Shown: positions 9,294 through 17,343 of the stretch, in pieces
How positions within the stretch are numbered: the stretch's first letter is position 1
Layout: each line of letters begins with the position of its first letter
Assembly (NCBI RefSeq): GCF_936916975.1
Contig: NZ_CAKZGO010000004.1
Span: forward strand, 496,001-560,000
From: an uncultured Dongia sp.
GTDB lineage: Bacteria > Pseudomonadota > Alphaproteobacteria > Dongiales > Dongiaceae
DNA length: 64,000 nucleotides
Direction: 5' to 3'
The notes under the pieces: generated by a model
What the model was told of the DNA's origin: nothing
What the model saw: the letters and a program-made list of their open reading frames with translations, nothing else
Databases searched by the model: none
Program-made: the position numbers and the translations under genes

Positions 9294-9638
9294 ATGCAAA
9301 AAGGCAGCTGCCATTGCGGCCAGGTGAAATTCGAGGTCGAGGGGACCTATGGCGACGTGATCGAGTGCAATTGCTCGCATTGCAGCCGGAAAGGCTATCT
9401 GCTGTGGTTCGTGCCCAAGGACAAGCTACGCTTGGCCTCGCCGGAAGTGCAGCTCGGCACCTACAAGTTCAATAAGCATGTGATCGACCACCATTTTTGC
9501 CCAACCTGCGGCTGCGCGCCCTTCGGTTTCGGGAAGGCGCCGGATGGCTCGGCCACGGCTGCTGTCAACGTGCGCTGCCTGGAGGGGATCGATCTCACCA
9601 CATTGAAGCGCATTCCCTATGACGGGCGGAGTTCGTAG
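9294..9638 (+). CDS. GFA-family zinc-binding protein
   Basis: 114 aa protein of the GFA/CENP-V fold. Zinc-binding cysteine groups are visible: CHC near the N-terminus, CNCSHC in the middle and CPTCGC further on. Members are annotated as glutathione-dependent formaldehyde-activating enzymes, but true activity varies and is not shown here. GGAGG eight bases before the ATG sets the start. The stop codon lies inside the first copy of a 26-bp tandem duplication. Confidence 0.85.
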   Translation: MQKGSCHCGQVKFEVEGTYGDVIECNCSHCSRKGYLLWFVPKDKLRLASPEVQLGTYKFNKHVIDHHFCPTCGCAPFGFGKAPDGSATAAVNVRCLEGIDLTTLKRIPYDGRSS

Positions 9639-9670
9639 TTCCAAATGACGGGCGGAGTTCGTAGTTCCAA
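9619..9670. repeat. Perfect 26-bp tandem duplication over the GFA stop codon
   Basis: Two identical 26-base units (9619-9644 and 9645-9670) begin ATGACGGGCGGAG and end GTTCCAA. The first copy contains the last codons and stop of the GFA gene; the second is extragenic. Perfect identity suggests a recent slippage event. Confidence 0.95.
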
Positions 9671-9671
9671 A

Positions 9672-9719
9672 GGCCCCCTCTCCCCAACGTGGGGGAGGGT
9701 TAGAGAGAGGGGGTCTATC
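9672..9719. repeat. GC-rich extragenic palindrome, single copy (family A)
   Basis: A hairpin-forming unit with CCCCTCTCCCC, a short loop and GGGGGAGGG, followed by a GGGGGTCTATCC tail. The same core and tail recur at 18252-18299 and 44432-44476, and inverted at 18145-18184 and 44326-44370. This copy stands alone. Confidence 0.8.
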
Positions 9720-9965
9720 CACCACCCCATATCCCGCCCAATCCCCAGCATTTCCCGGCCTTGTCTTATGGGGGCCCCCTGTGTATAACCCGCCCTTCCA
9801 TAGCCCTGCCGACCCTCCGTCACTCTCCTGAGTGCCACCCGCTGACGGTGTGAGGGGATCGGCTAGGTCCGTGAAATGATTGGGTTTTCCAGTCAGATCA
9901 GCTGATGCGTTGCCGATCGTCGGCAGACCAGCAGCGGGCCGCTAAGAGCCAAAGGGAGTTGCTTA
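9720..9965 (+). promoter_or_regulatory. Leader region of rpsF, possible S6:S18 autoregulatory RNA
   Basis: About 245 bases without a gene. At 9911-9925, TGCCGA and TCGGCA form a perfect 6-bp hairpin with loop TCG about 40 bases before rpsF. Many bacteria carry an S6:S18-binding leader at this place, with a conserved CCG element. I cannot confirm that motif by eye, so this is a candidate only. A ribosome site AGGGAG precedes the rpsF ATG. Confidence 0.3.
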
Positions 9966-10496
9966 ATGCCGTTCTACGAGAACGTCTTTATTGCGCGCCA
10001 GGACGTCACTGCCCAGCAGGTCGACGTATTGGCCGAAACCTTCACCGGCATCGTCACCGCCCAGGGCGGCCAGGTGCTGAAGAAGGAATATTGGGGCCTC
10101 AAAGGCCTCACCTACCGCATCAACAAGAACCGCAAGGGCCATTACGTGCTCTTGAACATCGAAGCCCCGGCCGGTGCCATCGCCGAAGTTGAGCGCAACA
10201 TGCGCCTCAACGAAGACGTGCTGCGCTACCTGACCGTGCGCGTCGACGAGCTCGAAGCCGGTCCCAGCGCCATGCTGCAGTCCAAGGGTCGTGATCGCGA
10301 AGGCCGTGAAGGTGGTCGCGAAGGCGGCCGCGAGGGTGGTCGCGAAGGCGGCCGCAGCTTTGGTGGCGGTGGCCGCGATCGTGACGATCGTCTGCGTCCC
10401 GGCCGCGATGGCCCGCGTGAAGGTGGTTTTGGTGGCCGTGACCGTGGCGAACGCCCGGCCGCTGTCGCTGCCGAAGGTGAAGGAGACCGTTCATGA
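9966..10496 (+). CDS. rpsF: 30S ribosomal protein S6 with long Gly-Arg-Glu-rich tail
   Basis: 176 aa. Residues 1-105 are the normal S6 fold ([44 protein letters not shown]), which binds S18 in the platform of the 30S subunit. From about residue 108 a low-complexity extension begins with tandem GREGG units (about 113-130) and runs on in Gly, Arg and Asp to the end. S18, encoded next, has a matching repeat at its N-terminus. The stop overlaps the rpsR start as ATGA. Confidence 0.96.
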   Translation: MPFYENVFIARQDVTAQQVDVLAETFTGIVTAQGGQVLKKEYWGLKGLTYRINKNRKGHYVLLNIEAPAGAIAEVERNMRLNEDVLRYLTVRVDELEAGPSAMLQSKGRDREGREGGREGGREGGREGGRSFGGGGRDRDDRLRPGRDGPREGGFGGRDRGERPAAVAAEGEGDRS

Positions 10497-10825
10497 GCGA
10501 GTTTGATCGTGGCGGCCGCGATGGCGGAGCCGGTCGTGAAGGTGGTCGCGAAGGCGGCCGCGATGGTGGGCGTGAGGGTGGTCGTGGCGGCGCAGCCGGT
10601 GGCCGTCGTCCGTTCTTCCGTCGCCGCAAGTCGTGCCCGTTCTCGGGCCCCCAGGCACCGAAGATCGACTACAAGGATGTGAAGCTGCTTGGCCGCTTCG
10701 TGTCCGAACGCGGCAAGATCGTGCCGAGCCGCATCACCGCGGTCAGCAACAAGAAGCAGCGTCTGCTCGCCCAGGCGATCAAGCGCGCCCGCTTCCTTGG
10801 CCTGCTGCCCTACGTGCTGAAGTAA
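10493..10825 (+). CDS. rpsR: 30S ribosomal protein S18 with Gly-Arg-rich N-terminal extension
   Basis: 110 aa. Residues 1-38 are almost only Gly, Arg, Glu and Asp ([17 protein letters not shown]), like the S6 tail. The S18 core follows ([49 protein letters not shown]). S18 forms a heterodimer with S6 in the 30S subunit. The start overlaps the rpsF stop, so the two are translationally coupled. About 75 residues is usual for S18, so the extension is the odd part. Confidence 0.96.
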   Translation: MSEFDRGGRDGGAGREGGREGGRDGGREGGRGGAAGGRRPFFRRRKSCPFSGPQAPKIDYKDVKLLGRFVSERGKIVPSRITAVSNKKQRLLAQAIKRARFLGLLPYVLK

Positions 10826-10838
10826 GGAGAATAGGATC

Positions 10839-11414
10839 ATGGAAATCATCCTGCTCCAACGCGTCGAAAAGCTGGGTCACATCGGCGACATCGTCAATGT
10901 GAAGCCGGGTTTCGCCCGCAACTTCCTGCTGCCGCAGAAGAAGGCGCTCCGCGCCACCGAAGAGAACAAGAAGCGTTTCGAGACGCAGCGCGCGCAGATC
11001 GAAGCCAACAATCTGAAGCTCAAAGACGAAGCGCAGAAGATTGCCGGCAAGGTCGACGGGCTGAAGGTGGTGCTCATCCGCCAGGCCTCGGAAACCGGCA
11101 TCCTGTTCGGTTCGGTTTCGAGCCGCGACATCGCCGAAGGCGTCACCAAGGCCGGCTTCACCGTGGAACGCCGCCAGGTGGTCCTCGACAAGCCGATCAA
11201 GACCTTGGGTCTGCATCCGGTCCGTGTTGCACTCCATCCTGAAGTCGTCGTCACCGTCACCGCGAACGTCGCGAAGTCGGAAGACGAAGCCATCGGGCAG
11301 GAAAAGGCCGGTGGTTACGTCGCCAAGAACGAGGACGACGCGACCCCCGATCTCGACAAGCTGCTGGCCGAGGCTGCCGAAGCCGCGGGCGAAAGCACGT
11401 CGGAAGAAGCCTGA
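10839..11414 (+). CDS. rplI: 50S ribosomal protein L9
   Basis: 191 aa. The N-terminal domain has the L9 signature ([24 protein letters not shown], then [11 protein letters not shown]), followed by the long connecting helix and the C-terminal domain ([30 protein letters not shown]). L9 projects from the L1 side of the 50S subunit. An acidic tail of about 40 residues extends past the usual end. AAGGAG precedes the ATG. It is the last gene of the rpsF operon and a terminator follows. Confidence 0.97.
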   Translation: MEIILLQRVEKLGHIGDIVNVKPGFARNFLLPQKKALRATEENKKRFETQRAQIEANNLKLKDEAQKIAGKVDGLKVVLIRQASETGILFGSVSSRDIAEGVTKAGFTVERRQVVLDKPIKTLGLHPVRVALHPEVVVTVTANVAKSEDEAIGQEKAGGYVAKNEDDATPDLDKLLAEAAEAAGESTSEEA

Positions 11415-11450
11415 GCCTAAACCGGATCTTCGGATCCGGCAGTTATCGGA

Positions 11451-11495
11451 AACGGCCGTCCCCCAAGAAATCTCTGGTGGGCGGCCGTTTTTGTT
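11451..11495 (+). terminator. Rho-independent terminator after rplI
   Basis: AACGGCCG (11451-11458) pairs with CGGCCGTT (11482-11489), and a run of T follows directly. A second small hairpin (CGGATC TTCG GATCCG) lies at 11423-11438. Confidence 0.85.
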
Positions 11496-11572
11496 TGGGC
11501 ACCTGGGACAGCCGGTCGCGGGCGCTTTGCTTGCCGGCCGACCGGCCGCGGCATTACACTGCCGCCAACGAC

Positions 11573-12019
11573 ATGAAACATCTGCTGAAGCTCTGCCCCG
11601 GAATGAAGCCGGCCCCCACGACCCGCCGCTGGATTATTCTGGCCGCGGGATTGGTGGCCTTGTGCCTGCAGGTGATGGCGCAAGTGATGCCGGCCGATGC
11701 CATGCAAAACGCTATGCGCGTGGCGGCCCTCACCACCGAGGAAGCGCAGAGCTTTGCCGCGACATGTCTCGGCTTCGGTCCGCGCGAGGGTGGGTTGCGC
11801 AATGACGGACAGCCAGCCAAGCCCGGCAACCACGCCAGCTGCCCGGTCTGTTTCACCCTGGCGCAGACCCACGGCTTTGCCCCCGCCCCGGTCGATCTGC
11901 CGGCAACGACAGCCTGGGCGCTGCCGATCTCAGCCGAGATGTCGGCCGCTCAGCCCGCTCAGTCGCTGGCTGCGGCCGCCTTCGCCTCGCGCGCACCGCC
12001 GGCAGTCTCCATCGCCTGA
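11573..12019 (+). CDS. DUF2946-like exported protein
   Basis: 148 aa with a signal-like hydrophobic stretch near residues 20-40 (WIILAAGLVALCLQVMA), a central CPVC motif preceded by His (NHASCPVC), and an Ala/Pro-rich C-terminus. The layout fits DUF2946, small exported proteins often found beside copper or cytochrome-oxidase genes; the paired Cys and His suggest metal binding. Next come a SCO protein, a PCuAC chaperone and a cytochrome c, which supports a copper role. ATG 11573 is chosen; ATG 11603 is possible. Confidence 0.65.
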   Translation: MKHLLKLCPGMKPAPTTRRWIILAAGLVALCLQVMAQVMPADAMQNAMRVAALTTEEAQSFAATCLGFGPREGGLRNDGQPAKPGNHASCPVCFTLAQTHGFAPAPVDLPATTAWALPISAEMSAAQPAQSLAAAAFASRAPPAVSIA

Positions 12020-12072
12020 CCACCGCACCGGCGCTTTGCGCCGGCCAGATTGTTCATTCGAGGAGATATCCC

Positions 12073-12657
12073 ATGAACCGGCGCGCCTTGCTGGTTTCCG
12101 CCGTGGCCGTTGCGGCCGCTGCGGGCATCGGCGCCAGCTACGTTCTCAACAACAAGCAAGTGACCGAGACCCTCTCGGTGGGCGGCCCCTTCAAGCTCAT
12201 CGGCACCGATGGGCAGGAAGTGACCGAAGCCGCGGTGAAGGGGAAATATTCCCTGTTCTTCTTTGGCTTCACCTTCTGCCCGGATGCCTGCCCCACCGCC
12301 CTCAACACTTTTTCACTCGTCCTGAGCAAATTGGGACCGGATGCCGACAAGATCCAGCCGGTCTTCGTCTCGATCGACCCGGCGCGCGATACGCCGCAGG
12401 TGCTCAAAGACTATCTCGCCTCCTTCGACCCGCGCATCATGGGCCTGACAGGAACGCCTGAGGAAGTTGCCGAAACGGCGAAGGCATTCCGCGTTTATTT
12501 CGCCAAGCAGGGCGAGGGCGAATTCTATCTCATGGATCACAGCACGGCGATCATCGTCATGAATCCCGATTACGAATATGCCGGGGTGCTGGCCGGCAAC
12601 ATGCAGCCGGACGAAATGGTTACCCGGCTCAAAGAAATCATCGCCGAAGGAGCCTGA
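12073..12657 (+). CDS. SCO1/SenC-family copper chaperone
   Basis: 194 aa thioredoxin-fold protein anchored by an N-terminal hydrophobic segment (residues 6-25). The copper ligands are complete: CPDAC (Cys69, Cys73) and His156 in LMDHSTAII. SCO proteins deliver copper to or reduce the CuA site of cytochrome c oxidase. It stands three bases before the PCuAC gene, which acts in the same process. GAGGAGATATCCC precedes the ATG. Confidence 0.93.
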   Translation: MNRRALLVSAVAVAAAAGIGASYVLNNKQVTETLSVGGPFKLIGTDGQEVTEAAVKGKYSLFFFGFTFCPDACPTALNTFSLVLSKLGPDADKIQPVFVSIDPARDTPQVLKDYLASFDPRIMGLTGTPEEVAETAKAFRVYFAKQGEGEFYLMDHSTAIIVMNPDYEYAGVLAGNMQPDEMVTRLKEIIAEGA

Positions 12658-12659
12658 TC

Positions 12660-13130
12660 ATGAAGCGCCTTGCCGCCTTTTTTGTCGCCTTGTCGCTTTC
12701 TCTCATGGCCTTGGGCTCTCTCGCCGCCGCCCATGAACAGAAAGTCGGCGATCTCGTCCTCCACCACGCCTGGTCGCGGGCCAATCCGGCCGGTGCCAAG
12801 AGTGGCGCCGTCTTCGTCACCATCGAGAATACCGGCGATACACCCGACCAGTTGCTGAGTGTCGCCTCCGACGTCGCCGCGATGACCGAGGTCCATGAGA
12901 TGTCGATGGCGAATGACATCATGACCATGAAGCCCGCCGGCATCCTCGACATTCCGGCCCACGGCAAGGTCGAACTGAAACCCCATGGCCTTCACATCAT
13001 GCTGATGGGCCTGAAGCAGCGCTTTGCCGAAGGCGATACCTTCGCGGTCACCCTCACCTTCGCCAAGGCCGGCACTGTTGTCCTGCAGGTGGTGGTCGAC
13101 AAGGTCGACGCCATGGGCGCCCATCACTAA
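12660..13130 (+). CDS. PCuAC-type periplasmic copper chaperone
   Basis: 156 aa with a signal peptide ending near AAAHEQK. The PCuAC copper motif is visible: VHEMSMANDIMTM, then KPHGLHIMLMGL, giving the spaced His and Met ligands of the cupredoxin-like fold. Such proteins hand Cu(I) to SCO or directly to CuA. The C-terminal HH may add a ligand. It lies between SCO and a cytochrome c gene. Confidence 0.92.
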   Translation: MKRLAAFFVALSLSLMALGSLAAAHEQKVGDLVLHHAWSRANPAGAKSGAVFVTIENTGDTPDQLLSVASDVAAMTEVHEMSMANDIMTMKPAGILDIPAHGKVELKPHGLHIMLMGLKQRFAEGDTFAVTLTFAKAGTVVLQVVVDKVDAMGAHH

Positions 13131-13140
13131 AGGCGAAACA

Positions 13141-13653
13141 GTGCTGCAGGATCGTTCGTGGGCGTGGGCGCCGGCACTGCTCTGTGCCGGCGCCTTGCTC
13201 TTTGCGCTCTATCGCAGTGCGATGGCGGCATTGGATGCCTATGGCGTCGAGAAGGGCGCATCGCTCTACGCTGTGCATTGCGCGTCCTGCCACGGCGGCA
13301 TGCTCGCCGGTCAGGAGGGCTGGCAGATGGGCAGTGCAGCATTGCAGGGCTGGCGCGCACCGCCGCTCGATGCGTCTGGACATGCCTGGATGCATGATGA
13401 CCGGGCGTTGTTCCAGCATGTGAAGAACGGCGGTGGCATCTCACCCATGCCGGCCTTTGGCGAAAAATTATCCGATAACCAGATCTGGCAGGTCTTCGCT
13501 TTCATCCGCAGCACCTGGCCCGAAAGCGTGCAGGACTTTCAGATGAACGGCGACCCCTATGCGCTGTTGCCCGCAGATCTGCCGGCGGGGTGGACCTATC
13601 CGCCGGCTTGCGAGCCGGGTGCTGCACCTGGTGCTTTGACGCCGCGTCTTTGA
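13141..13653 (+). CDS. Class I cytochrome c, membrane-anchored or exported
   Basis: 170 aa from a GTG at 13141. An N-terminal hydrophobic segment (about 9-30) serves as signal or anchor. The heme site is HCASCHGG (Cys47, Cys50, His51), and the distal Met is probably in SPMPAFGEKLS. IWQVFAFIRSTWPES is the usual last helix. It is probably an electron donor linked to the copper/oxidase genes before it. The start is uncertain because only a weak AAGGCG lies upstream. Confidence 0.85.
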   Translation: MLQDRSWAWAPALLCAGALLFALYRSAMAALDAYGVEKGASLYAVHCASCHGGMLAGQEGWQMGSAALQGWRAPPLDASGHAWMHDDRALFQHVKNGGGISPMPAFGEKLSDNQIWQVFAFIRSTWPESVQDFQMNGDPYALLPADLPAGWTYPPACEPGAAPGALTPRL

Positions 13654-13672
13654 GCTTTAGATACCAACCGTC

Positions 13673-13710
13673 ATGCCCGGCCCCCTTTTGAACCAACGCT
13701 GGCCGGGCAT
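13673..13710. repeat. Extragenic palindrome (family B, CGTCATGCCCGG type)
   Basis: ATGCCCGGCC (13673-13682) and GGCCGGGCAT (13701-13710) form a 10-bp stem downstream of the cytochrome gene. There is no T run. Related CGTCA...TGACG palindromes occur at 22739, 28576 and 33977. Confidence 0.7.
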
Positions 13711-13740
13711 CCACGAGTTCGCTTCGCGCGAAACGAGGTC

Positions 13741-13783
13741 AATAGAAAAAAACTCGTGCGCGCCGACACAGAGCGCGCGCACG
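13741..13783 (-). terminator. Intrinsic terminator on the minus strand, no known gene in front
   Basis: Read on the minus strand, CGTGCGCGC (13783-13775) and GCGCGCACG (13763-13755) form a 9-bp stem followed by AG and seven T. It would stop a leftward transcript, yet no minus-strand gene lies between it and dnaB. Confidence 0.6.
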
Positions 13784-13800
13784 ACGATCGCAAATCTGTG

Positions 13801-13875
13801 ATTTCCACATTGTCAATCCAGTGATTTGCGACTCGCAGATAATGTTATCATCCCCGTTATCCACAGCTATCCACA
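13801..13875 (+). promoter_or_regulatory. DnaA-box cluster upstream of dnaB
   Basis: TTATCCACA at 13857-13865 matches the DnaA box exactly. CTATCCACA follows at 13867-13875 with one mismatch, and ATTTCCACA at 13801-13809 has two. All point the same way, ending 48 bases before dnaB. DnaA control of dnaB transcription is the simplest reading; no AT-rich unwinding element is evident. Confidence 0.55.
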
Positions 13876-13922
13876 GGTGATGGTGCGCGCTATCGCCGGA
13901 AGCCTCTGTTAGGGTCGCCGAC

Positions 13923-15413
13923 ATGGAAGCAACACAACAGACCAATGTCACGAGGCTGCGCGGCGCTGATGGCACCACGCCGACGCGCACGCCTCCCGTC
14001 AATTACGAAGCCGAGCAGGCGCTGCTCGGCGCCGTGCTCGCGAACAACCTGGTCTATGACCGGGTCAACGAATTTCTGCGCCCGGAACATTTTGCCGATC
14101 CGTTGCATGGCCGCATCTTCGCTGCCATCGGGAAGCTGATCGAACGCGGACAGATCGCCAACCCGGTGACGCTGAAGAATCTGTTCGACCAGGACGGTGC
14201 GCTCGCTGAAATCGGCGGCGCCACCTACCTTGTGCAATTGGCACAGGCCGTCGTCACCGTCATCAATGCCGAGGATTACGGCCGCACCATCCATGATCTC
14301 TATCTGCGCCGGCAGTTGATCGATCTTGGCGAAGTGACGGTCAACGAGGCCTTCATTCACGATACCGACGTCACAGCCTTGCAGCAGATCGAGCAGGCGG
14401 AATCGAAGCTGTTCGCCTTGGCCGAAACCGGCCAGGTTGAAGGCGGCCCGAAGGAATTCCGCAGCATCGTCATCTCTGCCCTGCAGATGGCGGAAGCGGC
14501 CTATAAGCGCGACAGCCATTTGACCGGCGTCACCACGGGCCTGACCGATATCGACCGGAAACTGGGCGGTTTGCAGCCCTCCGATCTCGTCATCCTCGCC
14601 GGCCGCCCCTCCATGGGCAAGACGGCACTCGCCACCAATATGGGCTTCAATGCCGCCTCCGCCTTCAAGGAAGGCGATACCGGCACGCGCTACAAGGTCG
14701 CCTTCTTCTCGATGGAAATGTCTTCCGAACAACTCGCACTTCGCATCATGGCGGAGAAGTCGGGCGTGTCATCCGACCGCATCCGCCGCGGCGATATCAA
14801 GGGCGATGAGGAATTCATCCGGGTCGTCGAATCGGCCAATGAGATGAGCTCGGCCGGTTTCTTCATCGACGATACGCCGGCGCTTACCATCCCGGCCTTG
14901 CGCACCCGCGCGCGCCGCCTCAAGCGCCAGCATGGTCTCGACCTCATCATCATCGACTATTTGCAGCTGATGCGTTCGGCGAACAATCGCGGCTCGGAAA
15001 ACCGGGTGCAGGAAATCTCCGAAATCACCCGCGGCCTCAAGGCCATCGCCAAGGAATTGAACGTGCCCGTGGTGGCGCTGTCGCAGCTCAGCCGCGCCGT
15101 CGAACAGCGCGACGACAAGCGTCCGATGCTCTCGGATCTCCGTGAATCGGGGTCGATCGAACAGGACGCCGACGTGGTCATGTTCGTCTACCGCGAAGAA
15201 TATTACCACGAGCGCCGGAAGCCCGGGGATCACGAGACCGACAAGATGCAGGAATGGCAGCGCGAGATGGAGCGCGTTCATAACGTGGCCGAAGTGATCA
15301 TCGCCAAGCAGCGCCATGGCCCGATCGGCACCGTGCCGCTGCAGTTCGAGGGCATGCTGACCAAGTTCAGCGATCTGCTGCGCAACGATTACGTCCCGGC
15401 ACAGACCGAATAG
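13923..15413 (+). CDS. dnaB: Replicative DNA helicase
   Basis: 496 aa hexameric helicase that unwinds DNA at the replication fork. An N-terminal DnaG-interacting domain (NYEAEQALLGAVLANN, around 27-120) is followed by the RecA-like motor with Walker A GRPSMGKTA (227-235), LDLIIIDYLQLM as Walker B, and SQLSRAVEQRDDKRP. The length is normal and no intein is present. It begins a plus-strand run with alr, mlaE and mlaF. Confidence 0.97.
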   Translation: MEATQQTNVTRLRGADGTTPTRTPPVNYEAEQALLGAVLANNLVYDRVNEFLRPEHFADPLHGRIFAAIGKLIERGQIANPVTLKNLFDQDGALAEIGGATYLVQLAQAVVTVINAEDYGRTIHDLYLRRQLIDLGEVTVNEAFIHDTDVTALQQIEQAESKLFALAETGQVEGGPKEFRSIVISALQMAEAAYKRDSHLTGVTTGLTDIDRKLGGLQPSDLVILAGRPSMGKTALATNMGFNAASAFKEGDTGTRYKVAFFSMEMSSEQLALRIMAEKSGVSSDRIRRGDIKGDEEFIRVVESANEMSSAGFFIDDTPALTIPALRTRARRLKRQHGLDLIIIDYLQLMRSANNRGSENRVQEISEITRGLKAIAKELNVPVVALSQLSRAVEQRDDKRPMLSDLRESGSIEQDADVVMFVYREEYYHERRKPGDHETDKMQEWQREMERVHNVAEVIIAKQRHGPIGTVPLQFEGMLTKFSDLLRNDYVPAQTE

Positions 15414-15427
15414 GGTTGGGCGGAACG

Positions 15428-16567
15428 ATGCCCGATTCCTTTGCGCCGGTGCTGACGGTCGATCTTGGCGCCATCCTGGCCAATTACCGCCTGCTCTGCA
15501 CACAGGTGAGGCCGGGGCTTTGCGGCGTCGCCATGAAGGCCGATGCCTATGCCGTGGGTGCCGCCATGGTGGCGCCCCATCTCAAACGCGCCGGCTGCAA
15601 CCATTTCTTCGTGGCGACGGTGGATGAGGGCCTGGCGCTGCGGCAGGTCCTGCCCCAGTTCGATGGTGGCGCCCGGATCTATCTGCTCAATGGCCTGCCG
15701 CCGGGGGCGGAGCGCGACATCGCCGGCGGCGACCTTATCCCGATCCTGAATTCCATGGCGGAGATCGAGCGCTGGCAGGCCTTCGTGCGCGCTGCCGGCT
15801 CCCGCCCCGCCGGCCTGCAATTCGACACCGGGCTCAACCGCCTCGGCCTCGGCCGTGATGACTCCCTGCGCCTGATCGGCGACCCGCATCTGCTGAACGG
15901 GCTCGACATCGCCGTCGTCATGAGCCACCTCGCCTGCGCCGATGATCCGGAGCATCCGGCCAACCGGCTGCAGCTCGACCGGTTCAGGGAGATCGCCGAT
16001 AACCTGAAAGCACCCAGCTTGGTGACGGGCGGCAGGACCAGGCCCCTCCTCTCGCTCGCCGCCTCATCGAGCATCTTTCTCGGTGCCGATTATCATTTCG
16101 ACCTCGTCCGCCCGGGGGCTGCCCTCTATGGCATCAACCCGGTCCTGGGTGCCCCGAATCCGCTCCAGCCGGTCGTGCGCTTGCAGGCAAAAATCCTGCA
16201 ATTACGCGAGGTTGACTTGAATATGACCGTTGGTTATGGTGCCTCGCATCAGGTTCGGGGGCCGACTGTCCTGGCCACAATCGGGGTCGGGTATGCAGAC
16301 GGGATTTTCAGGTCGCTGGGTAGTCGTGGGGCGGTTTACGTGGCCGGCCAGCGGGCCCCGATCGTGGGGCGCATCTCGATGGATTTAATCACGGTCGATG
16401 TTGGTCATCTGCCTGCCTCTGTCTGTCAGCCGGGCATGAGCGTCGATTTCATCGGCCCGGATCAGTCGATCGACGATCTGGCACGTGACGCCGGCACCAT
16501 CGGTTATGAACTCCTCACCCATCTCGGCACCCGCTTCCAGCGTCGCTATGTCGGTGCCGGCGCATGA
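15428..16567 (+). CDS. alr: Alanine racemase
   Basis: 379 aa PLP enzyme that makes D-alanine for peptidoglycan. The PLP lysine is Lys37 in VAMKADAYAVG; LQFDTGLNRLG, RPGAALYGINP and the catalytic Tyr near 270 (TVGYGAS) are in place, as is GRISMDLITVDV. ATG 15428 is taken; a TTG at 15416 is also in frame. The stop overlaps the mlaE start. Confidence 0.95.
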   Translation: MPDSFAPVLTVDLGAILANYRLLCTQVRPGLCGVAMKADAYAVGAAMVAPHLKRAGCNHFFVATVDEGLALRQVLPQFDGGARIYLLNGLPPGAERDIAGGDLIPILNSMAEIERWQAFVRAAGSRPAGLQFDTGLNRLGLGRDDSLRLIGDPHLLNGLDIAVVMSHLACADDPEHPANRLQLDRFREIADNLKAPSLVTGGRTRPLLSLAASSSIFLGADYHFDLVRPGAALYGINPVLGAPNPLQPVVRLQAKILQLREVDLNMTVGYGASHQVRGPTVLATIGVGYADGIFRSLGSRGAVYVAGQRAPIVGRISMDLITVDVGHLPASVCQPGMSVDFIGPDQSIDDLARDAGTIGYELLTHLGTRFQRRYVGAGA

Positions 16568-17343
16568 GCGTGCCTGTGCTGCAGCCGATCGGCCGCACTT
16601 TTCTCGGCAGTCTTGAAGCCATTGGCCGTTTGGCGCTGTTCACGCTCCGCGCTGTCCTCCATTGCGTGACGCCGCCTTTTTATCCGCGCCTGATCTTCAA
16701 GCAGATGATCGAGATCGGGTTCTATTCCCTGCCCGTGATCGGCATGACCGCGGTTTTCACCGGCATGGTGCTGGTGCTGCAGACCTATGTCGCTGTCTCG
16801 CGCCTCAACGCCGAAGCCACCATCCCCTATGTCGTGGTCATCTCATTGACCCGCGAATTGGGCCCGGTGCTGGCGGGCCTGATGCTCGCCGGTCGTGTCG
16901 GCGCTGCAATGGCGGCCGAGATCGGCACCATGCGCGTCACCGAACAGATCGACGCGCTGCGCACGCTCTCGACCAATCCGTTCAAATACCTCATTGCCCC
17001 CCGCCTCATCGCCGCTGTCCTGATGCTCCCGATCCTGGTCGGCATCGCCGACATCATCGGCGTGTTCGGCGGCTATCTGGTCAGCGTGTTCAAGCTGGAT
17101 TTCAGCCCGTCGATCTACTTGAAGAACACGGTCGATTTCGTCGAGACGATCGACATCGTCTCCGGCCTGGTGAAGGCCGCGGCCTTCGGCTTCATCGTGG
17201 CGCTGATGGGCACCTATAACGGCTTTCAGTCGCGCGGCGGCGCCCAGGGCGTCGGCAAGGCCACCACCGATGCGGTGGTCGGCGCCTCGATCCTGATCCT
17301 CGCCGCCAATTTCATCATCACCGGGATTTTCTTCAGCCGATGA
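16564..17343 (+). CDS. mlaE: MlaE-family ABC lipid transporter permease
   Basis: 259 aa with five to six membrane segments. The MlaE signatures VISLTRELGPVLAGLMLAGR and AAEIGTMRVTEQIDAL are present. In Gram-negative bacteria this permease works with MlaF and the MCE protein MlaD to move phospholipids between membranes. Its start overlaps the alr stop (ATGA) and its stop overlaps mlaF. No mlaD follows here, so the substrate-binding partner must be elsewhere. Confidence 0.93.
   Translation: MSVPVLQPIGRTFLGSLEAIGRLALFTLRAVLHCVTPPFYPRLIFKQMIEIGFYSLPVIGMTAVFTGMVLVLQTYVAVSRLNAEATIPYVVVISLTRELGPVLAGLMLAGRVGAAMAAEIGTMRVTEQIDALRTLSTNPFKYLIAPRLIAAVLMLPILVGIADIIGVFGGYLVSVFKLDFSPSIYLKNTVDFVETIDIVSGLVKAAAFGFIVALMGTYNGFQSRGGAQGVGKATTDAVVGASILILAANFIITGIFFSR

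Noticed and set aside
10288-10608. CRISPR-like direct repeats
   Set aside because: The repeats are in-frame GREGG codons within rpsF and rpsR, with no unique spacers.
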